From NCBI GenBank assembly GCA_002332615.1, contig DDAL01000008.1:67073-131072 (forward strand): a DNA stretch of 64,000 nt. The letters are read 5' to 3'. The notes beneath the pieces are model-generated. The model had not been told where the DNA came from, did not search any database, and saw only the letters and a list, made by a program, of their open reading frames with translations. The stretch is from Sphingobacteriaceae bacterium UBA2059. Lineage in GTDB: Bacteria; Bacteroidota; Bacteroidia; Sphingobacteriales; Sphingobacteriaceae. Both the position numbers and the translations under genes were made by a program. Below are positions 27,132 through 36,102 of this stretch, one piece after another. Each line of letters begins with the position of its first letter. The first letter of the stretch is position 1.

Positions 27132-27731
27132 ATGTTGCATGAATACATCAATCAAACCCCGGTAGCCAGTTTAATTTTTCTTTTTACGGTTGTTACCAGT
27201 ATTTATACATTTTATAATCCGGAGTATTACGGAAAATACATGCTTCACCCTTACAGCGTGAGCCGTGGATACAGGGTTTTTTCGGTGATTACCAGCGGCC
27301 TGATTCATAAAGACTGGACACACCTGTTCTTCAACATGTTTTCTTTTTATTTCTTTGCGTTTCAGCTGGAGCGTATGATGGGGCACTGGCAGTTTGCGGT
27401 GCTATATATTGCCAGCCTGGTGCTGAGCGATCTGAGCACCATTGTAAAGCATAGGGATAACTTTCATTACAACAGCCTGGGCGCCTCGGGGGCAGTATCG
27501 GCAGTGGTGTTTAGCTCTATTTTGTTTAACCCGGGCAGCTGGATACTGGTATTTTTTATTCCTATGCCTGCTTATATATTTGGTGTGTTGTTTTTGGTAT
27601 ACAGCGCCTACGCTGCCAGGCAGGACAGCCATATTAACCACGATGCTCACTTTTATGGCGCATTGAGCGGTTTGCTTATTACCATTCTTTTTTATCCGGG
27701 TGTTGTTCAGCACTTCTTAAGTCAGTTTTAA
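27132..27731 (+). CDS. Rhomboid-family intramembrane serine protease
   Basis: Start set at ATG 27132 (MLHEYINQTPVAS); the ATG at 27102 adds ten residues with no support. The ~199-residue, six-helix protein carries the rhomboid motifs: HLFFNMFSFYFFAFQLE after TM1, nucleophile Ser119 in SLGASGAVSAVVF, and His173 in NHDAHFYGALSG. Rhomboids cut transmembrane substrates inside the inner membrane; no substrate is suggested by the neighbourhood. It is monocistronic, with a GC-rich hairpin 37 bp downstream. Confidence 0.92.
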   Translation: MLHEYINQTPVASLIFLFTVVTSIYTFYNPEYYGKYMLHPYSVSRGYRVFSVITSGLIHKDWTHLFFNMFSFYFFAFQLERMMGHWQFAVLYIASLVLSDLSTIVKHRDNFHYNSLGASGAVSAVVFSSILFNPGSWILVFFIPMPAYIFGVLFLVYSAYAARQDSHINHDAHFYGALSGLLITILFYPGVVQHFLSQF

Positions 27732-27767
27732 GTGTTGTGCCGGCGGGGTCCGGTGAGTAACTTTTAA

Positions 27768-27796
27768 CAGGCTGCCCGTGGCGACCGGGCTGCCTG
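27768..27796. repeat. GC-rich inverted repeat after the rhomboid gene
   Basis: CAGGCTGCCCG (27768-27778) faces CGGGCTGCCTG (27786-27796), 11 bp with one mismatch and no T-run. The arm is shared with the hairpin at 56568-56595. Confidence 0.55.
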
Positions 27797-27881
27797 CCTG
27801 AGGCTCAGGATGAACCATATCAAGCATTTCTTTTGTAATTAATTATCAATAACTTGTGTAGGTTATTTTATTAATTGCGCC

Positions 27882-28244
27882 ATGAGGGTACTGCGTGTAT
27901 TTTTATTGCTTTTTGCTTTTTTGTTTGGAGGCTGCGGCAAGGACACGCTGAACAAGGACTGTGGCTGCCAGGGCAGCTTGGTTTATGAGGCTCAGAATGA
28001 AAGGGGCAGCATACAACGCATTAAAAACACAGATGTTTATGTGCTTTTAGTGCGCGACGGTGCTTTGGAAATTTGGTACCATATATGCAATCCGGACTTT
28101 GCAGGCCCGGAGACTCTGGATAAGAACAGGCTTACGGAGGTGGTTTTTAGTGGCAGGATACTGTCTTACTGCGATGGCAATGAGGTGCCTGGGCATAAAA
28201 AAATAAATTACAACATTGTATTAAGCAAGCTGGCGGTGCAATAA
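27882..28244 (+). CDS. Small lipoprotein of unknown function
   Basis: A 120-residue protein. The signal peptide MRVLRVFLLLFAFLFGGC gives a lipobox at Cys18, so it is probably anchored in the envelope. The rest contains a Cys pair (KDCGCQG), a hydrophobic strand DVYVLLVRDGALEIWYHICN and VVFSGRILSYCDGNEVPG. It resembles short Bacteroidota lipoproteins with an OB-like or beta-sandwich core, but no family is recognised with confidence. It is convergent with the gene at 28258. Confidence 0.65.
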   Translation: MRVLRVFLLLFAFLFGGCGKDTLNKDCGCQGSLVYEAQNERGSIQRIKNTDVYVLLVRDGALEIWYHICNPDFAGPETLDKNRLTEVVFSGRILSYCDGNEVPGHKKINYNIVLSKLAVQ

Positions 28245-28257
28245 GGCTTATTGGCAC

Positions 28258-29172
28258 TTACAGGAAGCTTAAGGGCTGATCGGGGTCTTTCAGTATTTCA
28301 AAAAGGCTGTGTCCCCAGGGTTTCCAAAAGGTTTCGAGTACCTGTGCATAGGTTTTATTTTGCCAGGCGTCGTACACGGGCTTGCTGCCTATACGCAGGT
28401 TCATGGGTTCTATATAGGTGGTGCCGTGCGCTTCTATAATGGAATACTCGGGCAAACGGTTAAACAAATAGGCGGAGTAGAAGAACCGGGCGCAAAGCTC
28501 TTCAAACTGAATGGGTGTAAGTACCTGCCCGCTTGTTTTTTTGAGTAAGGCGGCATGGTACTGGCTGCTCTCGCCATTGTCCTGAAGGCAGGCTATGATG
28601 CCAAAGTCGGCCATGCGGAGCGAAAAAGCAAGGGTATTTATTTCGTCGCGATAAATAAAGGTTTCGGGCTCATTTTGCACGGGGAAAAGGTGGATGGTCC
28701 AGGCTTGCAGCCCTTCAAACTCCAGGGGCAGTACAAGCGACTGAAGCATGGCGTGCAGATTGCCAAACTTGTGCATAAGCCCCTGCGAGAAGTTGAGGCT
28801 TTCGCCGCTCCTTGCCTGCTGCCTTATGCCGAGCTGTATTTCAAAATAGATCATGCCATATACCTGCCGGGCTATCCATTGAAAAATGCGCAAGGGGCTT
28901 AGTTGCTTCAGGGCCGTATATCCGCCGGTAAAAGCGCTTTCGACCTCGTTTTCCAGGGCCTTGAGCGCTTCGAGGGCCCGGGCAGAAACAGGCACCTGTA
29001 TGTCGGTATAACTTAGTATCTGCTCATCGAGCATTTTAAGGGGCTTCTCGTCAAGCTGGAAGCGGCGGCTTAGCCACGTTGGAAAAACGGGCACCTGCTG
29101 TATGGCTGCTTGGCCGGTGAGGAAACAGACTTTCGGATCAAATTCAAACTGCCTGAAGGGATGATACATCAT
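28258..29172 (-). CDS. Conserved protein of unknown function downstream of the M1 aminopeptidase
   Basis: A 304-residue soluble protein without signal peptide or membrane helices. It starts MMYHPFRQFEFDPKVCFLTG; the CFLTG region recalls the first half of a zinc knuckle, but no second Cys pair is evident. Later parts are hydrophobic and aromatic (RIFQWIARQVYGMIYFEIQL, FARFFYSAYLFNRLP-like) with IEAHGTTYIEP near the end. It starts one base after the stop of the M1 peptidase gene, so translation is probably coupled. No function is assigned. Confidence 0.7.
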   Translation of the reverse strand: MMYHPFRQFEFDPKVCFLTGQAAIQQVPVFPTWLSRRFQLDEKPLKMLDEQILSYTDIQVPVSARALEALKALENEVESAFTGGYTALKQLSPLRIFQWIARQVYGMIYFEIQLGIRQQARSGESLNFSQGLMHKFGNLHAMLQSLVLPLEFEGLQAWTIHLFPVQNEPETFIYRDEINTLAFSLRMADFGIIACLQDNGESSQYHAALLKKTSGQVLTPIQFEELCARFFYSAYLFNRLPEYSIIEAHGTTYIEPMNLRIGSKPVYDAWQNKTYAQVLETFWKPWGHSLFEILKDPDQPLSFL

Positions 29173-29173
29173 G

Positions 29174-31672
29174 TTATTGCAGCTGCTTTAGGGTAGAGGT
29201 TATCAGATTGATCTGTGCGCTTAGCATGGGCTTTGCCTCGGATGAGGCTGTTTTTAAATGCGTTTGCTTACTTTCTTTTAACTGCTTCAGAAGACCGGCT
29301 GTAAAGGTGTGTATGCCTTGCGTCTTATAGGCGAGAGATAGCCGGGTAAATAGCTCGAGCTTTTGCTTTATAACGCCTGTATCGTTTATGCGCGACAGCA
29401 GCATGATGTATGCAGGTAGCATGTCTATCTTGTTTTTGGTGCTGGCACTGCTAAAAGCGGCTTCTACAAAGGGGAGCTCGCTTTTTCCGCCCAGGGTATA
29501 ACCGTATACGTTTACAATGCTTGACTGCAGGTTGGCGGCAGGCTCGAGCTTTTTTGCCAGGTTAAAGCCTTGCTGAGGGTCTAGCATGGACAGGCCCTCC
29601 AGGCCGGCGCCCTGCACCCGGGCCGACTTGTTTTCCAATGCTTTTTTGTAAAGTGCCTGGAGGTTTTGATCTTTAACCAGGCTTAGCATTTGCAGTGCCG
29701 TGGCTCTTACGGAGGCTTTGGGATCGCTTTCGGCAAGCTGTTTTAACAGGGGCACGGCCTCGGCGCGCACCTGCGGGTTGGCCATATCCAAAGAGGCTAT
29801 GGCGCTGATCCTTAGCTCGTAGTACTTATCCTTAAGTGCGGCCAGCACTACTTTAAGTGCGTCCTTATCTTGTGCCTGCCTGCCGGCGCTGCTTTCCAGC
29901 GCCTCTAGCCTGTCGGCAAACAGGGGCGCGTTGAAATACTGAAAAGTGTATTCGGCCTGGCTCTTGTGGTCGTTCTTGTTTGCCAGCAGCACCTTATCGG
30001 CATCTACGTTTATCAGGCTCGGTTTTACGGCTACACTAAAGCTAAAGGTTTCTTCGGCTTTTTTTACCCATAGGGTGTGGCGCTGTTTTTTGCCTCCGGC
30101 ATAGATGTCTATTGCTATGGGAAGTTCAAAGAGCTTGTCGGGCTGGGTTTGCTTAATGACTACCTGTTGCTGGCGGCTTTGCTCATTCCATACATAGCTT
30201 ATATCGAGCTCGGGATGGCCGCTGCCATAATACCATTGGTTGAAGAACCAGTTGAGGTCGCGGCCGGATACTTCTTCAAACGCCATGCGAAGCTGGTGTG
30301 CCTCGGCGTTTTTAAAGGCGTTGGCGCGGAGGTATTGCCTCAGGCCGGCAAAAAAGGCTTCTTCGCCCAGGTAGGCGCGCAGCATATTTACTATACGTCC
30401 GCCTTTCTGGTAGGTTACATAGTCAAACATGTCTTCTTTATCGGCATAATAAAAGCGCACCAGGTTGCGGCTGTGCAGCTTGGGGCCCTTAAGGTAGGCC
30501 TGCATGGCTGCGTAGCTGTGGGCGTCGCCGGCATCTTTGCCAAATTTATACTCGCGCCATAGCATTTCGCTGAAGTCGGCAAGCGACTCGTTGACGGTGA
30601 GGTTGCTCCAGCTTTCGGCAGTTACATAATCGCCAAACCAGTGGTGAAAAAGCTCATGAGCTATTACATCCTCGGCGGGAGACTCTTCAGGGTCTTCGCT
30701 TACGGTGTTTTGCACAAACGCACCGTGCACCGTGGCGGTGGTGTTTTCCATAGCTCCGCTTACATAGTCGCGCACGACGATCTGGGCATATTTATTCCAT
30801 GGGTAATCTACTCCAAGCTTTTTTGAAAAGAACTCAAGCATCTCAGGGGTATTGCCAAATATTTGTTTGGCAAAAGGTGCGTACTGCGGCTCGAGGTAAT
30901 AGCTTACTTCTTTACCGCGCCAGGTGTCCTTATAGATCTTGAAATCGCCAACGGCCATCATAAATAAATAGGGCGAGTGAGGCTGATCCATCTTCCAGGT
31001 ATCGGTGCGGGTATTGTCGGTATTGTTTTTTTGCGATACCAGCCTGCCGTTAGACAGGGTAACGTACTTGGAGGATACCGTCATGCTGATCTCGGAGGTG
31101 GTTTTTTGATTGGGCCTGTCGATGGTGGGAAACCATACCGAGGAGGCTTCGGTTTCGCCCTGGGTCCATATTTGTACCGGTTTGTTCTTGTCTTTTCCGT
31201 CGGGATTGATAAAATAAAGCCCTTTGTCGCTGGTAATGGCCTTGCTGCCGCCTGCCTTTAGTTCATCGGGCTTTGATACATAATCTATAAACAGGGTATA
31301 GCTTTGGGCAGCGGTATAGGTTTTGTCGAGCTTTATGCGCAGACTTTTGGAGTCGTAGGTATAGTTAAGCGGCTTTTGCTGACTGCCGTTTAGCATTGCT
31401 ACGGCCTTTATGTCCATGCCCTTGGCATCGAGCGTTAAGGAGTCGGTGGGGTAAAAATTGGGCTTGAGGCTTATCCATGCTTTTCCATAGAGATAGCGCT
31501 TTGCGTAGTCGAAACGTACATCCAGCCGGGTATGGATCAGGTTGTTTATCCGGGCGGGGGTTTCCTGATAGGTCAGTGCCGGGCTTTCAAACCGCGCATG
31601 CTGGCTGTGCAGGGGCAAACACAGGCTTATGGCGCCTGCCGTAAGCAGTGCGCTAAAAAGGATTTTGTTCAT
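29174..31672 (-). CDS. M1-family aminopeptidase with C-terminal HEAT-like repeats
   Basis: An 832-residue exported protein (signal MNKILFSALLTAGAISLCLP). The M1 catalytic core has the exopeptidase motif GAMEN (306-310) and the zinc site HELFHH with His339, Glu340, His343 and the third ligand Glu362 in NESLADF. A beta-sandwich domain follows, then an alpha-helical solenoid with repeats of the PxVRAEAVPLLKQLAESDP and KASVRATALQMLSLV type. It should release N-terminal residues from peptides in the periplasm. It is preceded by the thioredoxin-like gene and coupled to the unknown gene after it. Confidence 0.93.
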   Translation of the reverse strand: MNKILFSALLTAGAISLCLPLHSQHARFESPALTYQETPARINNLIHTRLDVRFDYAKRYLYGKAWISLKPNFYPTDSLTLDAKGMDIKAVAMLNGSQQKPLNYTYDSKSLRIKLDKTYTAAQSYTLFIDYVSKPDELKAGGSKAITSDKGLYFINPDGKDKNKPVQIWTQGETEASSVWFPTIDRPNQKTTSEISMTVSSKYVTLSNGRLVSQKNNTDNTRTDTWKMDQPHSPYLFMMAVGDFKIYKDTWRGKEVSYYLEPQYAPFAKQIFGNTPEMLEFFSKKLGVDYPWNKYAQIVVRDYVSGAMENTTATVHGAFVQNTVSEDPEESPAEDVIAHELFHHWFGDYVTAESWSNLTVNESLADFSEMLWREYKFGKDAGDAHSYAAMQAYLKGPKLHSRNLVRFYYADKEDMFDYVTYQKGGRIVNMLRAYLGEEAFFAGLRQYLRANAFKNAEAHQLRMAFEEVSGRDLNWFFNQWYYGSGHPELDISYVWNEQSRQQQVVIKQTQPDKLFELPIAIDIYAGGKKQRHTLWVKKAEETFSFSVAVKPSLINVDADKVLLANKNDHKSQAEYTFQYFNAPLFADRLEALESSAGRQAQDKDALKVVLAALKDKYYELRISAIASLDMANPQVRAEAVPLLKQLAESDPKASVRATALQMLSLVKDQNLQALYKKALENKSARVQGAGLEGLSMLDPQQGFNLAKKLEPAANLQSSIVNVYGYTLGGKSELPFVEAAFSSASTKNKIDMLPAYIMLLSRINDTGVIKQKLELFTRLSLAYKTQGIHTFTAGLLKQLKESKQTHLKTASSEAKPMLSAQINLITSTLKQLQ

Positions 31673-31687
31673 ACGTATGGTATAATG

Positions 31688-32185
31688 CTAGTTGGCTTTT
31701 TTGTACGCGGCCGCATTGAGTGCCGCAGGAGACCAGTGATTAAGGAATTCGAGTACTTTTTTCGGACTGTGGGCGCCGGCTTCTTCTAAGTATGCGCTGT
31801 TTTGGGTGTGCAGGCGCCGGCCTTTGGCATCAAGGATTACAAATACAGGAAAGCCGAAGCGCTGCGGATAGTCTAAAGATGCCAGTACTTCTTCGTTTTT
31901 ATTTTCTTTGCTGTAATTTACATGTACAGGAACGTAGGCCGATTGCAGGGCCCGGCGCAGCGTATCGTTTTGAGTTACCAGGGTGTTAAAGCGCAGGCAC
32001 CATACGCACCAGTTGCCTCCTATTTGTAAAAATACATGCTTGCCTTCTTTTGCTGCACGCCGGGTGGCGGCTTCAATATCGGCCTTTGCATTGGCCGATG
32101 GCTTGTAAATTTTGGGTGCGTTTTGGGCATATACACCGCTGATAAATGTCAGCACGATCAGTGTAATTAAGCTTTTTTTCTTCAT
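31688..32185 (-). CDS. Exported thioredoxin-like protein
   Basis: A 165-residue protein with a signal peptide (MKKKSLITLIVLTFISGVYAQ) and a thioredoxin fold of the Thioredoxin_7/DUF255-like kind. The redox pair is Cys60-Val-Trp-Cys63 in LQIGGNWCVWCLRF, and the cis-Pro loop is FGFPVFVILD. It probably works as a periplasmic disulfide reductant or oxidant. It is transcribed with the M1 aminopeptidase gene 15 bp downstream. Confidence 0.87.
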   Translation of the reverse strand: MKKKSLITLIVLTFISGVYAQNAPKIYKPSANAKADIEAATRRAAKEGKHVFLQIGGNWCVWCLRFNTLVTQNDTLRRALQSAYVPVHVNYSKENKNEEVLASLDYPQRFGFPVFVILDAKGRRLHTQNSAYLEEAGAHSPKKVLEFLNHWSPAALNAAAYKKAN

Positions 32186-32309
32186 GGGTCTGATTTACTG
32201 TTGCCTGTACAAAGGTAGAGAACAGAACTAGTAATTAAATATGTTAAAAAAAAGCTTTTGCCTTTAAACTATTTGTCTTTTTTATCATCTATCATTAAAA
32301 GCATACGCT

Positions 32310-32723
32310 ATGAAAGGATTAGTTTTTACTTTTCTGTTTATTTTATCGCTGAGCAGCCTTGGCTTTGCTCAGTCGGCCAGGGGCAAAGGCAGCATGACTG
32401 CCGAACAAAGGGCCCGCCAGTCTACGGAGGTTTTGACCAAACAGCTTAACCTTACCGAACAGCAAACAAGCGAGCTGTATAAGCTTCAGCTTGAACACGC
32501 TCAGAAAATGGATATTATCCGTTCGCAGAGAACGCAGGGGCAGCCGGTCAACAGCAAAGAGCGCACAGCTCTTATTATTGAGCATGATGCCCGCCTGAAT
32601 AAACTGCTGACTGCCGATCAGCAAAAACAGTACGCTGATTATCGCCGGCAGCAAATGGAGCGCATGCGCGCTAAAACGGGTGCCGGTAGAAAAGGCGCCA
32701 GGGCCGCAGATACGCTTAAATAA
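32310..32723 (+). CDS. Small exported helical protein (Spy/DUF4890-like)
   Basis: A 137-residue protein with signal MKGLVFTFLFILSLSSLGFAQ, followed by charged amphipathic helices (LTKQLNLTEQQTSELYKLQL, DARLNKLLTADQQKQYADY). The L-N-LTxxQ and LTxxQxxxY patterns are those of Spy/CpxP-type LTXXQ proteins found in Bacteroidota. The family binds unfolded proteins or metals in the periplasm; a chaperone role is inferred. It has a basic C-terminal tail (RMRAKTGAGRKGARA). It stands alone with a strong terminator downstream. Confidence 0.7.
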   Translation: MKGLVFTFLFILSLSSLGFAQSARGKGSMTAEQRARQSTEVLTKQLNLTEQQTSELYKLQLEHAQKMDIIRSQRTQGQPVNSKERTALIIEHDARLNKLLTADQQKQYADYRRQQMERMRAKTGAGRKGARAADTLK

Positions 32724-32781
32724 ATTGAATTTAGTTTTTTAGATATAGTTTTTATTGGTTGTTAGTGATTGGTTTGTTTGA

Positions 32782-32817
32782 TGGCAGCTACCCCCGGTGG
32801 GTAGCTGCTTTTTTTTT
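32782..32817 (+). terminator. Terminator after the Spy-like gene
   Basis: GCAGCTACCC (32784-32793) pairs with GGGTAGCTGC (32799-32808), followed by nine T residues. Confidence 0.93.
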
Positions 32818-32851
32818 GCACTTATGTGTACCTTAGGGTGTTTCTAAGCAT

Positions 32852-35800
32852 ATGGAATTATTAAGAAAGTATAACGAGGAGTTTGAGAAAGCGTTAAGCG
32901 GCCTGACTGACAGTCAGCGCGAGGCGGTAGAACATATAGAGGGCCCTGTACTGGTTATTGCGGGTCCGGGCACGGGCAAAACGCAGATACTGGCGGCCCG
33001 CATAGGGAGTATTTTGAAGAATACGGACACTCAGCCTCATAATATCCTTTGCCTTACCTATACAGATGCGGGTACGGTGGCTATGCGCAAACGCTTGTTC
33101 AGCTTTATCGGCCCGGAGGCTTACAGGGTAAATATTTATACGTTCCATGCTTTTTGCAATACGATTATACAGGAAAACCTGGAGTACTTTGGCAAGCTGC
33201 AGCTCGATCCTATTTCAGACCTGGAGCGCATTGAGCTAATGCACCGGCTTATAGACAGCTTTGGCCCTGATCATCCGCTGAAGCGTTTCAGGGGCGAGGT
33301 ATACTATGAGAGCGACCGTCTGCAGGAGCTTTTTTCAACCATGAAAAGGGAGGACTGGACTGCCGGTTATGTGGCTGAGAAGATTGACCGCTATCTGGAT
33401 GACATTAAATGCTGCGAGCCGGAGACGGCTTATTATAAAAAGTTTAAATACAAGGGCGATAAAAGGCGCCAGGCGGGATCGCTGAAGCCTTGCTTTGACG
33501 AGGAATGCGAAAAGATGAATAAGCTTAGGGCCGCTGCTAATGAATTTCCAGAGTACCGCAGACTGATGGCCGAATCTAACCGCTATGATTATGATGATAT
33601 GATTTTGTGGGTGCTGGATGCGTTTAGAAAAGATGAAAACTTTTTGCTTAACTATCAGGAACGCTATCAGTATGTGCTGGTGGATGAGTATCAGGATACC
33701 AGCGGCTCGCAAAATGAATTGCTCCGCCTGCTTATGAGCTACTGGGAGGTGCCGAATATCTTTGTAGTGGGCGATGACGACCAGTCTATATACCGCTTTC
33801 AGGGTGCCAACGTTGCCAATATCAGGGAGTATGATGAGCGTTATAAGGATATGCTGCACCGGGTGATGCTGAAAGATAATTTCAGGTCGACTCAGCATAT
33901 ACTGGATGCCTCTCGTTTTCTTATTGGCCATAATAAGGAACGTATTGAACTGCCCGGCCTGAGCAAGCATTTGCTTGCCCGTAAGCCTGAGTATGCGCAA
34001 AGCCTGGTAAAACCTTCTCTCAGGGCTTACCACAATCAGTTTCATGAGTTTGCTGCGATTACGAGCGACGTTTATGAGCTCATTCAAAAAGGCGAAAAAC
34101 CTCAGGACATTGCGGTGATTTATAAGGAGCATGCCGTGGGACAGGAACTTTCGCGCTATTTTCGGCTTAAAGGGATACCGGTACATGCAAAGCGCAAAGT
34201 GAATGCGCTCAAAGATCCTTTTGGCGAAAAGCTGATCAATATTCTGCGCTACCTGGCCATGGAAACGACTTCGCCTTTTAGCGGTGAAGAGTTGTTGTTT
34301 AAACTGATGCATTATGATTTTTACAGCATAAGTCCAATGGATGTAGCCCGCATCAGCGTAGAGGTCAGGCGTCATAACAGGTCGGGCAATGCTGCTAAAA
34401 CTACCATGAGGGAGCTTATTCACTCCATTGCTCTCAAACAGGAAGGCACTTTGTTTGAAACAGAAAGCAGCCGGCAGATTAAACGGCTGAGCGATGACCT
34501 GGAGTTCTGGATCATGGAGTCGCATAACTTAACTCTGCAGGCTTTGTTTGAAAAAGTTGTTGTAAGAGGGGGTATCCTGGCTTACTGCATGCGTTCGCCC
34601 GAAAAGATGTGGCTCATGGAGCTTATTACCGCTCTTTTCGACTTCATTAAGGAAGAAAGCCGCCGCAATCCGGATTTGAGCTTGCAGCAGCTTATTGAAA
34701 TTATCGATCAAATGGATGCCAATAAGCTGTCGGTAGATGTGCATCATACCATTTTTAATCAGGAAGGGGTGGAGTTTGTTACCTGCCACGGCTCTAAGGG
34801 GCTGGAGTATAAGCACGTATACCTGGTGGGTTGCACAAGCAGCAAATGGGAAAACAAACGGAAGTTTAATGGTACTTACGGCCTGCCCGATACACTCGTG
34901 TCTGCCAGGGTGGACGCTGCTGCAAATGAAAAGGCTCGCGATTTGGAAGAGCTCAGGCGCTTATTCTATGTGGCCATGACCCGCGCAAAAGAACATCTTC
35001 ATATTTCTTACCCTATGGCCGACAGTAAGGGTAAGCCGGAGGAACATACCGTGTTCATAGGCGAAATACTTTCTACAACCGATTTGGAAGTTAAGGAACA
35101 AACCCCTGGCATAGCTTTCCCCGAGCAGGTTTTGACGGACTTCTTTACACTTCAGTTTTCTGAGGATGAGCGACTTCCACTGGAAATGGTGGACAGGCAG
35201 TATGTAGCTATGCTTTTGCAGGATTATACTCTAAGCATCACTCATCTTAATAATTATCTTGACTGCCCGGTTAAATTCTATTTTCAGAACCTTATCCAGG
35301 TACCTGCCGGAAAGAGTGAAACGATGACCTTTGGCTCGGCTGTACACTATGCGCTGGACAAACTGTTCAGGTCTATGAAGGAAAACGACCAGGTTTTTCC
35401 TGACTCTCAGCAACTACTTGCCGACTTTAAATCGTATATGAACCGCAATAGAGAAGCGTTTACAGCCGAACAATTTAAACGGCGCATTCAATATGGCGAG
35501 AAGATTCTACCTGGCTTTTATAATAAATATATCGATGAGTGGGAAAAGGCTACGGTTACGGAGTATTCAGTTAATACTATTGAAATAGAGGGAGTTCCTG
35601 TAAAAGGACAGCTTGATAAAATCGAGTTTAAGACCGAGGGTGTGAACGTTGTTGACTATAAAACAGGAAACCCTGAATATGCTGCCGGTAAGTTCCTTGC
35701 TCCCTCAGATAAATGCCCTCAGGGTGGAGATTACTGGCGGCAGGGTATTTTCTACAAATTACTGCTCGAAAATGATCGCACCAAAAACTGGAAAGTGCTG

Positions 35801-36025
35801 AACGTGCGGTTCGAGTTTGTAGAGCCTCTAAAGGGTGAATTTATCCATCAAAATGTACCTGCCTTGCCCGAGCATGTCGAGCTGGTGAGGCAGCAGATAA
35901 GGGATACGTACAGGTCAATCATGAATCAGGAATTTGATGGCTGCGGAAAAAAGGATTGCGAATGGTGTAACTTTGTGAAGAGCAACTTTAGCCGTGTGCC
36001 ACAACTAGGTGAAATTGAGCTATAA
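32852..36025 (+). CDS. UvrD-type ATP-dependent helicase fused to Fe-S PD-(D/E)XK nuclease
   Basis: A 1057-residue superfamily 1A helicase. The Walker A motif is AGPGTGKTQ (37-45), motif II is DEYQDTSG (from ~278), and further motifs include FVVGDDDQSIYRFQGA, TCHGSKGLEYKHVYLVG and LEELRRLFYVAMTRAKEHL. The C-terminal ~250 residues form a RecB-like nuclease (GQLDKIEF ... VDYKTG around 918-938). Cys805 plus Cys1031, Cys1036 and Cys1039 have the one-plus-three layout of the Fe-S clamp seen in AddB and AdnA/B. Motor and nuclease in one chain is the AdnA/AdnB architecture. A role in double-strand-break end processing is inferred. No partner subunit is adjacent. Confidence 0.92.
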   Translation: MELLRKYNEEFEKALSGLTDSQREAVEHIEGPVLVIAGPGTGKTQILAARIGSILKNTDTQPHNILCLTYTDAGTVAMRKRLFSFIGPEAYRVNIYTFHAFCNTIIQENLEYFGKLQLDPISDLERIELMHRLIDSFGPDHPLKRFRGEVYYESDRLQELFSTMKREDWTAGYVAEKIDRYLDDIKCCEPETAYYKKFKYKGDKRRQAGSLKPCFDEECEKMNKLRAAANEFPEYRRLMAESNRYDYDDMILWVLDAFRKDENFLLNYQERYQYVLVDEYQDTSGSQNELLRLLMSYWEVPNIFVVGDDDQSIYRFQGANVANIREYDERYKDMLHRVMLKDNFRSTQHILDASRFLIGHNKERIELPGLSKHLLARKPEYAQSLVKPSLRAYHNQFHEFAAITSDVYELIQKGEKPQDIAVIYKEHAVGQELSRYFRLKGIPVHAKRKVNALKDPFGEKLINILRYLAMETTSPFSGEELLFKLMHYDFYSISPMDVARISVEVRRHNRSGNAAKTTMRELIHSIALKQEGTLFETESSRQIKRLSDDLEFWIMESHNLTLQALFEKVVVRGGILAYCMRSPEKMWLMELITALFDFIKEESRRNPDLSLQQLIEIIDQMDANKLSVDVHHTIFNQEGVEFVTCHGSKGLEYKHVYLVGCTSSKWENKRKFNGTYGLPDTLVSARVDAAANEKARDLEELRRLFYVAMTRAKEHLHISYPMADSKGKPEEHTVFIGEILSTTDLEVKEQTPGIAFPEQVLTDFFTLQFSEDERLPLEMVDRQYVAMLLQDYTLSITHLNNYLDCPVKFYFQNLIQVPAGKSETMTFGSAVHYALDKLFRSMKENDQVFPDSQQLLADFKSYMNRNREAFTAEQFKRRIQYGEKILPGFYNKYIDEWEKATVTEYSVNTIEIEGVPVKGQLDKIEFKTEGVNVVDYKTGNPEYAAGKFLAPSDKCPQGGDYWRQGIFYKLLLENDRTKNWKVLNVRFEFVEPLKGEFIHQNVPALPEHVELVRQQIRDTYRSIMNQEFDGCGKKDCEWCNFVKSNFSRVPQLGEIEL

Positions 36026-36050
36026 GCTTTTTAAAGAGCTTGTGGAATGC

Positions 36051-36081
36051 TTGTATTTCATTGGCTGCTAACGTATATTTG
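36051..36081 (+). promoter_or_regulatory. Promoter of the E1 beta gene
   Basis: TTG (36051-36053, in CTTG) and TATATTTG (36074-36081) are 20 bp apart and match the Bacteroidota consensus; the start codon is 21 bp past the -7 element. Confidence 0.6.
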
Positions 36082-36102
36082 CGGTCCAAACATTTAACCA
36101 AA

